Positions 1-11,171 of a stretch of DNA of 64,000 bases are shown piece after piece (the stretch's first letter is position 1; the number at the start of each line of letters is the position of its first letter). The position numbers were made by a program, and so were the translations under genes. The notes beneath the pieces were generated by a model. The model saw nothing but the letters and a program-made list of their open reading frames with translations, did no database searches and was not told the DNA's origin. The stretch lies in the NCBI GenBank assembly GCA_030280995.1, contig JASXTE010000005.1, forward strand, positions 16,594,501 to 16,658,500. The letters run 5' to 3'. This DNA is from Hemileia vastatrix (taxonomy: Eukaryota; Basidiomycota; Pucciniomycetes; Pucciniales; Zaghouaniaceae).

Positions 1-164
1 AAAATGGAAATAAAAAAATGTATAATTTATCATATTTTTATTGTTTTTTTTTGGGTGGGCAAGTGTCAGGCTTAAGATTTCCAGGACTGAGTAAGAACTT
101 CTTATAATATATTTTAAACACATTTAGTACACAAGGGGACAATTAATAAAGGTATTCAAGTTAT
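1..164. other. AT-rich sequence, no gene seen
   Basis: No convincing open frame. Around position 64 a stretch beginning TGTCAGGCTTAAGATTTCC resembles the start of the LTR family seen elsewhere in the window, so this may be retroelement debris. Confidence 0.5.
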
Positions 165-284
165 GGGGTATCAAAGTTAGAAAATTCTATTTCAAAATAC
201 CATTTTTTTCACCGAATCTACCATGATTATTATTTAAAATGTGCCATATTGTTCCCCAAAAATACCTTTTTTACTGAGATTTAA
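165..284 (+). repeat. truncated copy of the 198-bp mariner-like MITE
   Basis: Starts with GGGGTATCAAAGTTAGAAA and follows the copy at 5985-6182 (TTTCAAAATAC, ACCGAATC, CATATTGT and CCCCAAAAA blocks) for about 120 bases. It then stops abruptly where an LTR-like TGTCAGCCAGGC begins, so the right half and right inverted repeat are missing. The break may mark the insertion point of the LTR. Confidence 0.65.
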
Positions 285-1400
285 TGTCAGCCAGGCTATC
301 TCAGGAGCCCAGTAAATTGTATAATAAATTACTGGAATCATTTAAGGGAATAATACTATGCATTTTATGTAGTTACAATAAAATATCTTATTGAATAATA
401 AAATTATATAAATATTTTATAAGTAAAATAATTATTATATTTATTTTATTATTAAGAAAATTTTAATTACATAAAAAGATATTTTATTCTATAACATCAT
501 GGTGCATTTTTTATGTATTTAATATTTCTTGATTAATAAATTAATTATTTAAATTTATATTATAAGTGTAATAATAAATTTAACTTATAATGTAATTATA
601 ATTTAAATAATAAAATCTATATAGACTAAATACAACTTATCATATAATATTATCCATAAATATTGGACGCTTCCTTGACCCTTAATTTTGTCACTAAAAT
701 TACTAAATAAATTAATATACTTATTTAATATAATAAATTTAAATTCTCACTTTAAATAAGTTATTTTATTAAATTAATTAATTATTTCAACTAAATTAAT
801 AATTAAATTACTTGAAATAGTTATAACAATTAATTTAATTTTCTTTATACTGAATTAAAAATTTATTATATACATTAAGGCGTGAAAATAATTATTTTTG
901 TTTTAATTAAACCCTTTCCATCTATTTGTACTACCTGTTTTGGTTTTTCATTCTCACAGTTATCAGGTTTCACACTCATGTAGTTACTCATTTTCTTAAT
1001 TGTTTTTTTGGGATTTTATGGTGGGAAAATAGTTCCTTATTCACATGTTTAATTTACTGTTTCATTTTTCCCCTTATTTTTATAAGTTTCAATTAAATTA
1101 AATCATTTGGTTGTTTCAAATTACTATACTCTTTGTAAATACAATTAAAATACCCCAGATGGTCTTCTTGCCTATAAAAGGGCTTTAGAATCCTCTCTGG
1201 TAAACATCACTTACATTACACATATTTAAATATTTACAATACGTTATTTTTATTTTTATTTGTATCACAACTCTAATATAAATACTCAATAATCAATTAA
1301 AGGTTGCTCTAAGTTTGTTAATAATAATTATTGTTAGCCGTGCAGAGAATACAGTACTTACTTAACTAAATAATTACAAATAAACCATTCCTCACTGTTG
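285..1400 (+). mobile_element. possible diverged solo LTR (Ty3/Gypsy-like)
   Basis: Begins TGTCAGCCAGGCTATC, matching the 5' end of the LTR family at 12.6-13.6 kb and 14.8-15.5 kb (TGTCAGCCAGGCTGCTAGAC, read on their strand). A TATA-like TGCCTATAAAAGGGC at about 1170-1184 sits at the place of the TATA box in those LTRs. The interior is diverged and very AT-rich. I could not find the 3' end or a target duplication, so the right boundary is a guess. Confidence 0.35.
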
Positions 1401-1499
1401 TGTTGTCGTTGCATTTCTATCTTCTTTAATTTAATTTTTTTTAAATTTAACTCTTTTCATTCCTCTTACCATCTTTTGTTATTCCACCTTTAGTTCTTC

Positions 1500-1616
1500 C
1501 TCCATCCCTGATTGTATGGTTCCTTTATCAATAGCTCAATGTGTGTTCTATCTGTGGTGAGTTTGGGTCCAAGGTTGCGGACCCGCTAGCAAGTCCACCC
1601 CCCATATTGTGTGGTG
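1500..1616 (+). mobile_element. CACTA-type MITE, right half only (copy E)
   Basis: From TGATTGTATGGTTCC through the terminal inverted repeat ending CATATTGTGTGGTG, it matches the right half of the full copies at 5508-5767 and 53435-53695. The 18-bp palindrome element appears as GACCCGCTAGCAAGTCC. No left half is visible upstream, so the copy is truncated. Confidence 0.8.
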
Positions 1617-3040
1617 AATTAGAACAATTAATTTTTCTATTCAAATGAATAGAAATAACACATTTCAAATTTGATGTTTTTTATGCCAGAAACGGCTTCT
1701 TTGTACTGGCCACATACTGCCTGCATTATTCCCACATGAATAGCTTCATTTTTAGCAAAGTTAGAAATTTCACACTATTATTTCCCCACATTGTATTCCC
1801 AATATGGGAAAACAGTCTAAAATAAGTGACAGGCACCTATTTAGTGTCCTAATTTAGTTATTAATGCATTGGCCTCATTATATGCACTAATTTCATTAAT
1901 AACCTCAATACTGGCACCTATAACTCACTACCACACTTAAAATTACCTATTTAGTCAAGGATTTACCCGTGAAAGCCACTTCCAAGAGACTGAATTCAGT
2001 TACCCCACATTTCATGTCCTATTTTGGGTTTTTCAGTGGTTTCTCAGTCAATATTTGTCATATTTTGATGGGGATTTCACGTAGTAGTTTGGAATAATTA
2101 GCCCCTTCATTTCTACTGTTAATTACTTTTAATATTGTGTTATATTTAGTACTTTTCCTTCTTTATTTAGTCTTTTTTTTCTAGAATTACATTCATATAC
2201 TCTCATGTTGGTTATTACTTTTTTTTAATGGATTAACACTGGTTATTCTTGTATTTTTGCATGTGATATGATTCTTCTTTTCTTACTGGTTAATCCTTAG
2301 GTTGATGGTTATGTGTAACTGCAAATTATAGGGGTCATTGGATAGGTAGAGGATTGGTAAATCAAGGGGAAACATTGGGGACTTCATGGGTATAAAAAAA
2401 TAAGGTTTTTGGGCATATATTCTACAATCTTTATCATTACACTTAAACCATATAATCATTAAAATTACAATACATATTAATAGTAATTTTAAAACTCTTT
2501 GAATAGTTTCTTGAGTATTATAAAGATTTTTTTACCCACTATATGATTGTAACCCATTCATCATTAGTGAATTTAAATTAATAAGACCCTTATATTGAGT
2601 TATATTTTAACACTTATTGTAATTGTACTGCAGTATCATATAGGACCATTTAAATCTTTTAGCCAGACAACTGATCAAGCTATTCATGTCTCTGTACTTG
2701 AACTCCACCTGACATAGTCATATTCAAAAAAAAAACAAAAAAAATGAATAAATGACTGAAGTAAATAAATAAATAAAAGGAAATAAAAGAAACAATTATT
2801 AGACTTGTTATTAAGGTTTTTTTTCTGTTTCTTATTTTTAATTTTTTAATTTTTTAAATTTTTAATATTTATCTTTTAAATTTTCTAATTTTTTTATTTT
2901 TTAATTTTTTAATTTTTTAAATTTTTTACTTTTTTACTTTTTCACTTGTTTTAACTTTTAAATTTTAAATAAAAAATAAAAATTTAACATTTAAAATTAG
3001 AAATAATAAATAATAAATAAAAGAAATAATAATAAATAAT
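1617..3040. other. AT-rich intergenic stretch, no gene seen
   Basis: No open frame with protein-like composition. It holds long T-rich tracts, notably 2820-2960, and a TATA-like GGTATAAAAAAATAAGG near 2389. It may contain old unrecognised retroelement sequence. Confidence 0.5.
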
Positions 3041-3487
3041 AAATTTAAAATTTAAAATTTAAAATTTAAAATTTAAAATATAATACATAACATTTATAAT
3101 ATAATATATAAAATATAAAATATAAAATATAAAATATAAAATATAAAATATAAAATATAAAATATAAAATATAAAATATAAAATATAAAATATAAAATAT
3201 AAAATATAAAATATAAAATATAAAATATAAAATATAAAATATAAAATATAAAATGTAAAATGTAAAACATAACATATATAATATAATATATAAAATATAA
3301 AATATAAAATATAAAATATAAAATATAAAATATAAAATATAAAATATAAAATATAAAATATAAAATATAAAATATAAAATATAAAATACAAAATATAAAA
3401 TATAAAATATAAAATATAAAATATAAAATATAAAATATAAAATATAAAATATAAAATATAAAATATAAAATATAAAATATAAAATAT
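3041..3487. repeat. (TATAAAA)n heptamer minisatellite
   Basis: Long run of the 7-bp unit TATAAAA with a few variant units (for example ATGTAAAATG near 3250). It ends directly against the terminal CACCACAC of a MITE. Long open frames read through it (repeating Ile-Leu-Tyr-Phe) are artefacts of the period. Confidence 0.97.
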
Positions 3488-4533
3488 CACCACACAATAT
3501 GGGGGGTGGACTTGCTAGCGAGTCCTCAACCTTGTACCCAAACTCACCACAGATTGAACACACATTGAGCTATTTACAAAGGAGCCATACAATCAGGGAT
3601 GAACACCACTCTGTCACCGGACGACCTATGCACAAGGTCGAGGGTGTTCCTGGAAGTGAAATGGAGAAAGGAGTTTAGAAACTTCATCAAGACACAGAGG
3701 AAATGTTCAAGGAAGTGATTCGAAGATGACTCAAAGGAAGAGCTACTGCTTTGAGATATGTTCGAGGAGAATTCTAATATAATTTATAGGTAATATTAAA
3801 ATTCTTAAAATCTCAAAAAGGGTTGGAAACTCAATAATCAAAGATTTAGGATTTAGAAATGATTACTGAGAAAATAAGGAAAGATACAATAATAATGATT
3901 TAACCTAAAGCTTTACCACTATTAACTATATATACGTTTTATAATTTAATTCTAAAGAATGTCAAACCAAAATCCCAAACCCTTTTATATCCTTTACTCC
4001 TCCTCGCATTGACCTCACACCACAGACCGTTAAAAAATACATCCATTACACCTGGACCCTCCTCACTAATCATCTGTCAACCCTTTAATCCTCCACTATC
4101 CATTACTTCCATGCTCACTACCCCTTTTAATAATTCACAGACATTTAATAAACTATTTAGTGTACTATTACATTGAATATTGCGCTGTGCGTCGCTTATT
4201 GAGGAAAAGACTGAGACACACTATTGAGAGATTGACTAATTTAGATTTAGAGTTTAGACTAGCGCAGTTGGATAGTGAGTACACAAAGGAAAGTTGCAGT
4301 TGCTATGTAGAATTGCTTTCTGCGCTTCAAGTATGAGTTTAGACCTCTGTATTATTGATTTAATGAGCTAATTTTACGTCGAGTGTCACGTGGCCCATGA
4401 CACACTCAGAAGAACAGTTTTAGGTGGGTTTTCAAGTATCGTTCAGTATGGGTTTAATATGAATTCAGTCTGAGTTCCATCTGAGTTCAGGTAGGGGACT
4501 TTCTAGCAAGTCCACCCCCTATACTGCATAGTG
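3488..4533 (-). mobile_element. CACTA-type MITE (copy A), split by a solo LTR
   Basis: Left end CACCACACAATATGGGGGG, right end CCCCCTATACTGCATAGTG. The two ends are inverted repeats, each with the palindrome GGACTTGCTAGC(A/G)AGTCC next to it. The flanking bases TAT are duplicated (3485-3487 and 4534-4536), giving a 3-bp target duplication as expected for CACTA/CMC elements. Without the inserted LTR and its 5-bp duplication the element is 250 bp. It has no coding capacity. Confidence 0.92.
3612..4402 (+). mobile_element. solo LTR nested in MITE copy A
   Basis: A 791-bp insertion that begins TGTCACCGG, ends CCATGACA and is flanked by a CACTC duplication (3607-3611 and 4403-4407), typical of an LTR-retrotransposon integrase. 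Comparison with uninterrupted MITE copies shows it splits AACACCACTC/AGAAGA. A TATA-like CTTTTATATCC at about 3981 suggests plus orientation. It is a different LTR family from those at 12.6-15.5 kb. Confidence 0.85.
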
Positions 4534-5180
4534 TATAAAATACCAAATATAAAATATAAAATATAATATATAAAATATAAAATATATAATATATAATATA
4601 TAATATAAAATATAAAATATAAAATATAAAATATAAAATATAAAATATAAAATATAAAATATAAAATATAAAATATAAAATATAAAATATAAAATATAAA
4701 ATATAAAATATAAAATATAAAATATAAAATATAAAATATAAAATATAAAATATAAAATATAAAATATAAAATATAAAATATAAAATATAAAATATAAAAT
4801 ATAAAATATAAAATATAAAATATAAAATATAAAATATAAAATATAAAATATAAAATATAAAATATAAAATATAAAATATAAAATATAAAATATAAAATAT
4901 AAAATATAAAATATAAAATATAAAATATAAAATATAAAATATAAAATATAAAATATAAAATATAAAATATATAATATAAAATATAAAATATAAAATATAA
5001 AATATAAAATATAAAATATAAAATATATAATATATAATATATAATATAAAATATAAAATATAAAATATAAAAAAAAATATAAAGTATTAAATATTAAATT
5101 TTAAATTTTAAATTTTAAATATTAAATATTAAATATTAAATATAAAATATAAAATATATAATATATAATATATAATAAAA
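4534..5180. repeat. (TATAAAA)n heptamer minisatellite, right side
   Basis: Same 7-bp unit as at 3041-3487, continuing on the other side of MITE copy A, with TATATAA variants and a disordered 3' part from about 5060 onward. Confidence 0.97.
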
Positions 5181-5507
5181 TGTTAAATATTAAATATAAT
5201 AAATAATAAATAATAAATAATAAATAATAAATAATAAATAATAAATAATAAATAATAAATAATAAATAATAAATAATAAATAATAAATAATAAATAATAA
5301 ATAATAAATAATAAATAATAAATAATAAATAATAAATAATAAATAATAAATAATGAATAATAAATAATAAATAATAAATAATAAATAATAAATAATAAAT
5401 AATAAAAATAAATAATAGATAATAAATAATAAATAATAAATAATAAATAATAAATAATAAATAATAAATAATAGAAATAATTCAAAATTAATAATTAATA
5501 ATTAATA
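5181..5507. repeat. (TAATAAA)n heptamer minisatellite
   Basis: A second 7-bp unit, TAATAAA, runs in near-perfect tandem and ends a few bases before MITE copy B. Confidence 0.95.
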
Positions 5508-5767
5508 CACTATGCAATATAGGTGGTGGACTTGCTAGCAAGTCATAAACCTGAACTCAGATGGAACTCAGATGGAACTCAGAATGAACTTATACTAACC
5601 CATACTGAACTCTACTTGAACACCCACCTGAAACTGTTCTGCTGAGTTGTGTTCATCTCTGATTTTATGGTTCCTATATCAATAGCTCAATGTGTGTTCA
5701 ATATGTGGTGAGTTTGGGTCCAAGGTTGCAGACTCGCTAGCAAGTCTGCCCCCCATATTGTGTGGTG
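5508..5767 (+). mobile_element. CACTA-type MITE (copy B), complete
   Basis: A 260-bp element starting CACTATGCAATATAGG and ending CCATATTGTGTGGTG, flanked by the 3-bp duplication ATA (5505-5507 and 5768-5770). The interior has short degenerate direct repeats (GAACTCAGATG, GAACTCA, TGAACT). Both ends carry the GACTTGCTAGCAAGTC palindrome. Noncoding. Confidence 0.92.
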
Positions 5768-6530
5768 ATAATTAATCATTAATCATTGATAATTATTCAT
5801 TAGTAATTAATATTTAATATTTAATAATTAATCATTAATCATTAATCATTAATAATAAATAATAAATAATTAATAGTTAATCATTAGTCATTAATAATTA
5901 ATAATTAATAATTAATCATTAATCATTAATCATTAATCATTAATAAAAAATAATTAATAATTAATAATTAATCATTAGTTATTAGGGGGTATCAAAGTTA
6001 GAAATCTTCCATTTCAAAATACTCCTTTTTTCCACCAAATCAACCACAACTATTATTCAAAATATGACATATTGTGCCCCCAAAACACCCTTTTATTGAG
6101 AGATAATTTCAAGTATGTGGCTTTCTTTTTGTGTTGTGAAATCTCTTTTAAATAATTAAAAATTTCTAAATTTGATACCCCCTATTAATAACTAATAATT
6201 AATCATTAATCATTAATAATTAATAATTAATAATTAGTAATTAATATCCTATAATTTATAATTAATAATCAATAATTATTATTTAATATTTAATCTTTAA
6301 TATTGAATAATTAATAATTTATAATTAATAATCAATAATTATTAATTAATATTTAATATTTAATATTGAATAATTAATAATTAATAAATATTACTTATTA
6401 TTTAATAATTAATCATAATTAATTAATTATTAATCATTAATAATTAATAATTAATTAATGAATAATTAATAGTTAATAGTTAATAATTAATCATTAATAA
6501 TGAATAATTAAAAAAATAGACATCATAATT
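5768..6530. repeat. degenerate (TAATCAT)/(TAATAAT) AT array
   Basis: Mixture of ATTAATCATTAATCATT heptamer-like units and ATTAATAATTAAT units beginning right at the end of MITE copy B, interrupted by the mariner-like MITE at 5985-6182. Confidence 0.85.
5985..6182. mobile_element. 198-bp mariner-like MITE
   Basis: Terminal inverted repeats GGGGGTATCAAAGTTAGAAAT and, reversed, GGGGGTATCAAATTTAGAAAT. A TA dinucleotide lies on each side, consistent with Tc1/mariner-type integration (an ATT duplication is the alternative reading). No coding capacity. It sits inside the AT array, so it arrived after the array formed. A truncated relative is at 165-284. Confidence 0.8.
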
Positions 6531-7456
6531 ATAATTATAATAATTAAATTTTTTCTTTTTTCTTTTTTTAAAAAATAGTACAAAATATGATGCTTTTCTT
6601 CACCCTCTCACTCTCTCTCTCTTTTTGTCAAGGGGTCTCAATGATCTAGAAGATTTTATGGTGCCCCAACCAGCAGTGAAGGTGAATAACTCAAGGATTT
6701 AAATAAATGTATGTGGTAGACAATCCTATAGTACTAGTTATAGGCCTTGACAAAGGGAGTTTGAGTAAAACTGGAGAGTAAAACCCCTGTCCCTTTGAGA
6801 AATAACAAATGAGATTTACTTGCTACAGCAAATTGGAGACTGTTACTATACCCCTTCCAACACACTTCTTTACTGCTTAACAAGTCAAGAAAGTAGCCAA
6901 TAGCAGAGCACTGAGAGCTAAAGAACCTGAAACCTGAAATGCAGGAAGATCCACAACAGAAAAATAAAACACTGTGCATTTGTTGCACAGTAAACAGAAA
7001 TAATACTTGATACAGGTTGCAAAGCTACACCAGAGAAAACAGTTTCCAAAGTTGAGTTAAATTAAGAACTAACCTTGCAACAAACACAGCCAATTGTGGC
7101 CAAAAAACAGTGAAAACTGAGTGAGAACAATGATATCACCTCTGCATGAATGTATGATAATTAAAGTTGCCCCAAACTGTCTTATTCGCTATGTACACAC
7201 AGACCACTATCTAAGAGCCCATGAACACCAACAAATTTGGCGTTCTTGAGAGCCAAATTGCATAAATTTCCTCTAGAAACGCTTCCCATCCTTCTAACAC
7301 CAAGGCAGGCGGGCCATCCAATGTCGGGAGGCCTTCCTGAGGTGGCGGGACCACCCTGAAGCCAGAAAACCACCAATAACCTCCAAAAATACCCAAAATA
7401 CTTAGAAAAATCTACTAAAACTACTAAAACCTTTAAAACACCAAATTAGGCTATAA
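6531..7456. other. intergenic, no gene seen
   Basis: Contains a short CT-repeat tract (about 6605-6625) and a modestly GC-richer patch at 7300-7360. The open frames here are short and lack recognisable motifs. A weak resemblance to 33195-33300 (CCCTGTCCCTTT...AAATAA) hints at a shared old repeat. Confidence 0.5.
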
Positions 7457-7813
7457 GGGCATCTACCACTGTGTCTGTAAGTTGGGTCAGTATGCATACA
7501 TTACCAATTATTGAGGGTATATTTATTCACCATGGAATTATCACCCCTAATTAACTATTCATTTCTGTAAATATTGGGTAAAATTAAGAATATATACTTA
7601 CAGATACTTAATTCACATCATTAAGTCACACCCCTGTCTTCCTAATTTTTTTGATTTTGTATCCCACTTGCTGATCACTTATTTTCCTCCTTCCTGGCTC
7701 CTCATTTCTTACAATTTTCATTCCAAGCCACTTTACTCACTATTAAAACTAAATATCATTTATATATACTTCATTACACTACTGTAAATTCAACACAAAA
7801 ATACACTACAAAA

Positions 7814-8901
7814 ATGTCAAGCGATCCAAGGAAAAAAAAATCTCCAAGCTGGAACGCACAGGAAGAAAAACAACTTGCTATTTCTTGGATATCTATTAGC
7901 AAACAACCTGAAATTTCTACATCACAGTCAGGGAAAACCTTATATAAGAAAGTTGAAGTACACTTTAATGCTCATTCTAAACGGCACTACTGAGATTTTG
8001 AAAAGATTAAAATAAGGTCCATATTAAACATTTTTTATATTTAATATTTAATCATACAATTCAAAAATGACTAATTATTTTTCTATCTCACTTTAGATGG
8101 CAAGCTTTGAACATTTCAACACTTAAGTTTAGTGAAATATATCATGGTATCAAAAGGAATCCACCAAGCGGAACAAGTCCCAGTGATTGGCTTTGAAGTG
8201 CACTTTCTCTCTACCAAGATCAGTGTAAAACAACTTTTAAAAGTTTGTTAGCATGGGAGAAGCTCAAGTTTGCTCCAAAATGGCGAATGGAACATACCCA
8301 ACCCCTACCTTCTAGAAACTCTCCAATAGATAGGTTTTCAAGTGCACAAAGAGCTACACCTATGGAAAGTTTTTCAAGTGACCCAAGAAATAAATTTGAC
8401 TCCAGAAGCTGTCCTGCCTCACCCTCTCCAAACTATTCCAACTGCCCACTGGGCCAAAAAGCAGCCAAAAAATGTCAACTTGCTGATTTATCTGAAGGGA
8501 AAAAAGATGAAGGCTTTTCAAGTTACAATGATGCAGCTGAAAAACACACTGAGGCCATTCTTGAAAGCAATGAAATATCTGCAAAAAAAATCAATTTATC
8601 ATAAAACCAACTTGATATAGCTCAAAATCAACTCAAACTCACCAAAGAGCAAATAATCATACAAAAATAAAGTCTTCATCTTGATAAAAGAAAATGCAAC
8701 CTTGAAGAAACAAATACAAAGATAAATCAGCAAAACATGAGAATAAACTTACAAAAGTCAGACTGTGAGATGCAAAGCAGTGAGATTAAGAAACTCTTAA
8801 TGTTGAAGAATAATAAATTTTGTGATGATGATGATCTAGATATATTAAATAAAATGAAAGATGATTTAAAAAAGTGGTGGTTGAATGGTGATAGCTCCTA
8901 A
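7814..8901 (+). pseudogene. Harbinger-associated Myb/SANT-like protein gene (broken)
   Basis: Second gene of Harbinger elements; in the family its product binds element DNA and helps the transposase reach it. Exon 1 from ATG 7814 encodes the first helix block (SWNAQEEKQLAISWISIS). A short intron (about 8022-8096) is followed by the conserved block around PPSGTS at about 8160-8180 and the AWEKLKFAPKW motif near 8250. The C-terminal part is Lys/Asp-rich and probably helical, ending DDLKKWWLNGDSS. The frame stays open apart from TGA at 7991 and 8194 and TAA at 8602 and about 8668, so it is a recent pseudogene. It converges on the transposase gene. Confidence 0.85.
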
Positions 8902-8937
8902 TTTGGTTATTTTTTAATCTTTACATGAACTGAAATA

Positions 8938-10985
8938 AAACTTTAGTATAATGAATAAAGCATAATAAAATAATACTTATATTATAGAAGAATTTAAAAT
9001 TTCTATACTTCACATTGATACAAAAAAATTGATTAGCTTAAATGTGGAATTTTTTAAAAATTGTTGAAAAAAATAAATAAAATTGATTGAGAGAAAATTG
9101 TGCATATCTGTTTATTTAAATGGCCACCTCTTTAAACTTATCATTAGAAATCTTATAATTATGAAGCATTATTTATAAAAACACATAAAAATTTAAATTA
9201 AAAAAGAGAAATAATATATTAAATTGCAAAGAATATAGTTCATTTTACATTTCAGAAGTGTGAGAGAAGGAAAGGCACAAAGATATAGTGTATAATTGGT
9301 TACATTGCAGAAGTGTGAGTAAAGGAAGAAGGCACAAAAAGCCCTTCTTATATATTTTAGAGGAGTCCTACTTGCACCAGCTCCAGGACACTCACCTGTT
9401 TAGCTACAACTCCTGTGGCAAATATGACTCATCCCCAATGTAATGATGGGAAAACGAATAGGAGATAATTGGCCCATAATTACACTGAAGGCGTAAAAAA
9501 GTTGGTTGGTAAGAAAAACTAAAAATTAATGAATGTGGAAAATACTTACCCAGAAAAAAAGGAGATTCCAAGAGATTGAAAGAAAGTAAAAAAAGATATT
9601 AACAAGTAATATGAAAATTACTTACCTGGAAAAAAAGGAGAAGCCAAAAAGAATTAGCAAACAGTTGAAGGAGACTAACAAAGAATGTGGAAAATACTTA
9701 CCTAGAAAGAAAAGGAGATTCCAAGAGATTGAGAGAAAGTAGAAAAAAAATAACTGTAATATGAAAATTGCTATCCTTGAAAAAATAGGAGAAGCCAAAA
9801 GAAGCTAATAAATAGTTGAATCAAACTAAAAGGTAAAGTGGAAAATACTTACCTTGAAAATAATGGAGAAGCCGAAAAAATTTAACAATCAGTAAATTAA
9901 AAAAAAAAGGAAGCCAAAATTAATTTTGGCTTCTCCATTATTTTCAAAGTAAGTATTTTCCACATTACCTTTTAGTTTGATTCAACTGTTTTTTAGCTTC
10001 TTTCCACTTCTCCTATTTTTTCAAGGTAAGTAATTTTCATATTACAGTTATTTTTTTTTTCTACTTTCTCTCAATCTCTCGGCATCTCCTTTTTTTTCTA
10101 GGTAAGTATTTTCCACCTTATTTGTTAGTTTCTTTAAACTGTTTGCTAATTCTTTTTGGCTTCTCCTTTTTGTTCAGGTAAGTAACTTTCATATTACTTG
10201 TTAATATCTTTTTTTTACTTTCTCTCATGGCATCTCCTTTTTTTTCTAGGTAAGTATTTTCCACATTTATTACTTTTTAGTTTTTCTTACTAACTAATTT
10301 TGTTACGCCTTTAGTGTAATGATGGGCCAATAATCTCCTATTTATTTGCCCATTATTACATTGGGGATGAGTCATATTTGTAACAGGAGTTGTAGCTAAA
10401 CAGGTTGGTGCTCTGGAGCTTGTGCAAGTAGGACTCCTCTCTAATATATAAGAAGGGCCTTTTTTGCCTTCTTCCTTTACTCACACTTCTGCAATGTAAC
10501 CAATTATACACTATATCTTTGCGCCTTTTCTTCACTCACATTTCTGCAATGTAACCAATTATACACTATATCTTTGCGCCTTTTCTTCACTCACATTTCT
10601 GCAATGTAACCAATTATACACTATATCTTTGTGTCTTTTCTTCTCTCACACTTCTGCAATGTAAAATAAACTATATTCTTTGCAATTTTATATATTATTT
10701 CTCTTTTATTAATTTAATTTTTTATGTGATTTTATAAATAAGGCTTCATAATTATAAGATTTCTAGTGATAAGTTTAAAGAGGTGGCTATTTAAATAAAT
10801 AGTTATGCGCAATTTTCTCTCAATCAATTTTATTTATTCTTTTCAACAATTTTTAAAAAATTCCACATTTAAGCTAATCATTTTTTTGTATCAATGTGTA
10901 GTATAGGAATTTTTAATCCTTCTAGTATATAGTAATATACTGTAAGTAGTATTTTGTTACACTTTTTTCATTATACTAATTTTCT
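8938..10985. repeat. ~2-kb near-perfect inverted repeat inside the Harbinger element
   Basis: Two arms of about 1 kb meet at a perfect palindrome centred between 9921 and 9922 (AAGCCAAAATT/AATTTTGGCTT, 9911-9932) with practically no spacer. The arms stay alignable from ATTAGTATAATGAA at the outer edges to the centre, with scattered differences. Each arm contains several ~110-bp subrepeats carrying (C)AGGTAAGTATTTTCCAC. A transcript across it would fold into a very long hairpin. It occupies the space between the 3' ends of the two convergent Harbinger genes. Confidence 0.93.
10480..10665 (+). repeat. ~55-bp tandem repeat, three units, right arm only
   Basis: Unit containing TTCTGCAATGTAACCAATTA and CACTATATCTTTG repeated three times. 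The left arm of the inverted repeat (9240-9330) has the equivalent sequence only once, so the right arm is longer by two units. Confidence 0.9.
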
Positions 10986-11171
10986 TTTTTAATATAGGCT
11001 AATAGCTACTTACAACAAAATTTACTCTACACCTCCATCCATTCCTCTAGAATTCCAGTTGAGAATTTTCTAATCTCTACGTAATTGAAAATGTATTGAG
11101 GAGTGATTCAAATCTTGACTTCTCCGCATATATTCAGTAATGCTGTTGAACAATGTGGGATCATGATGTTT

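Noticed and set aside
3059..3563. Two long minus-strand open frames of repeating Ile-Leu-Tyr-Phe
   Set aside because: They are read straight through the (TATAAAA)n array; a 7-bp unit is open in several frames. No coding signal.
5183..5485. 100-codon open frame rich in Tyr and Leu
   Set aside because: Produced by the (TAATAAA)n array.
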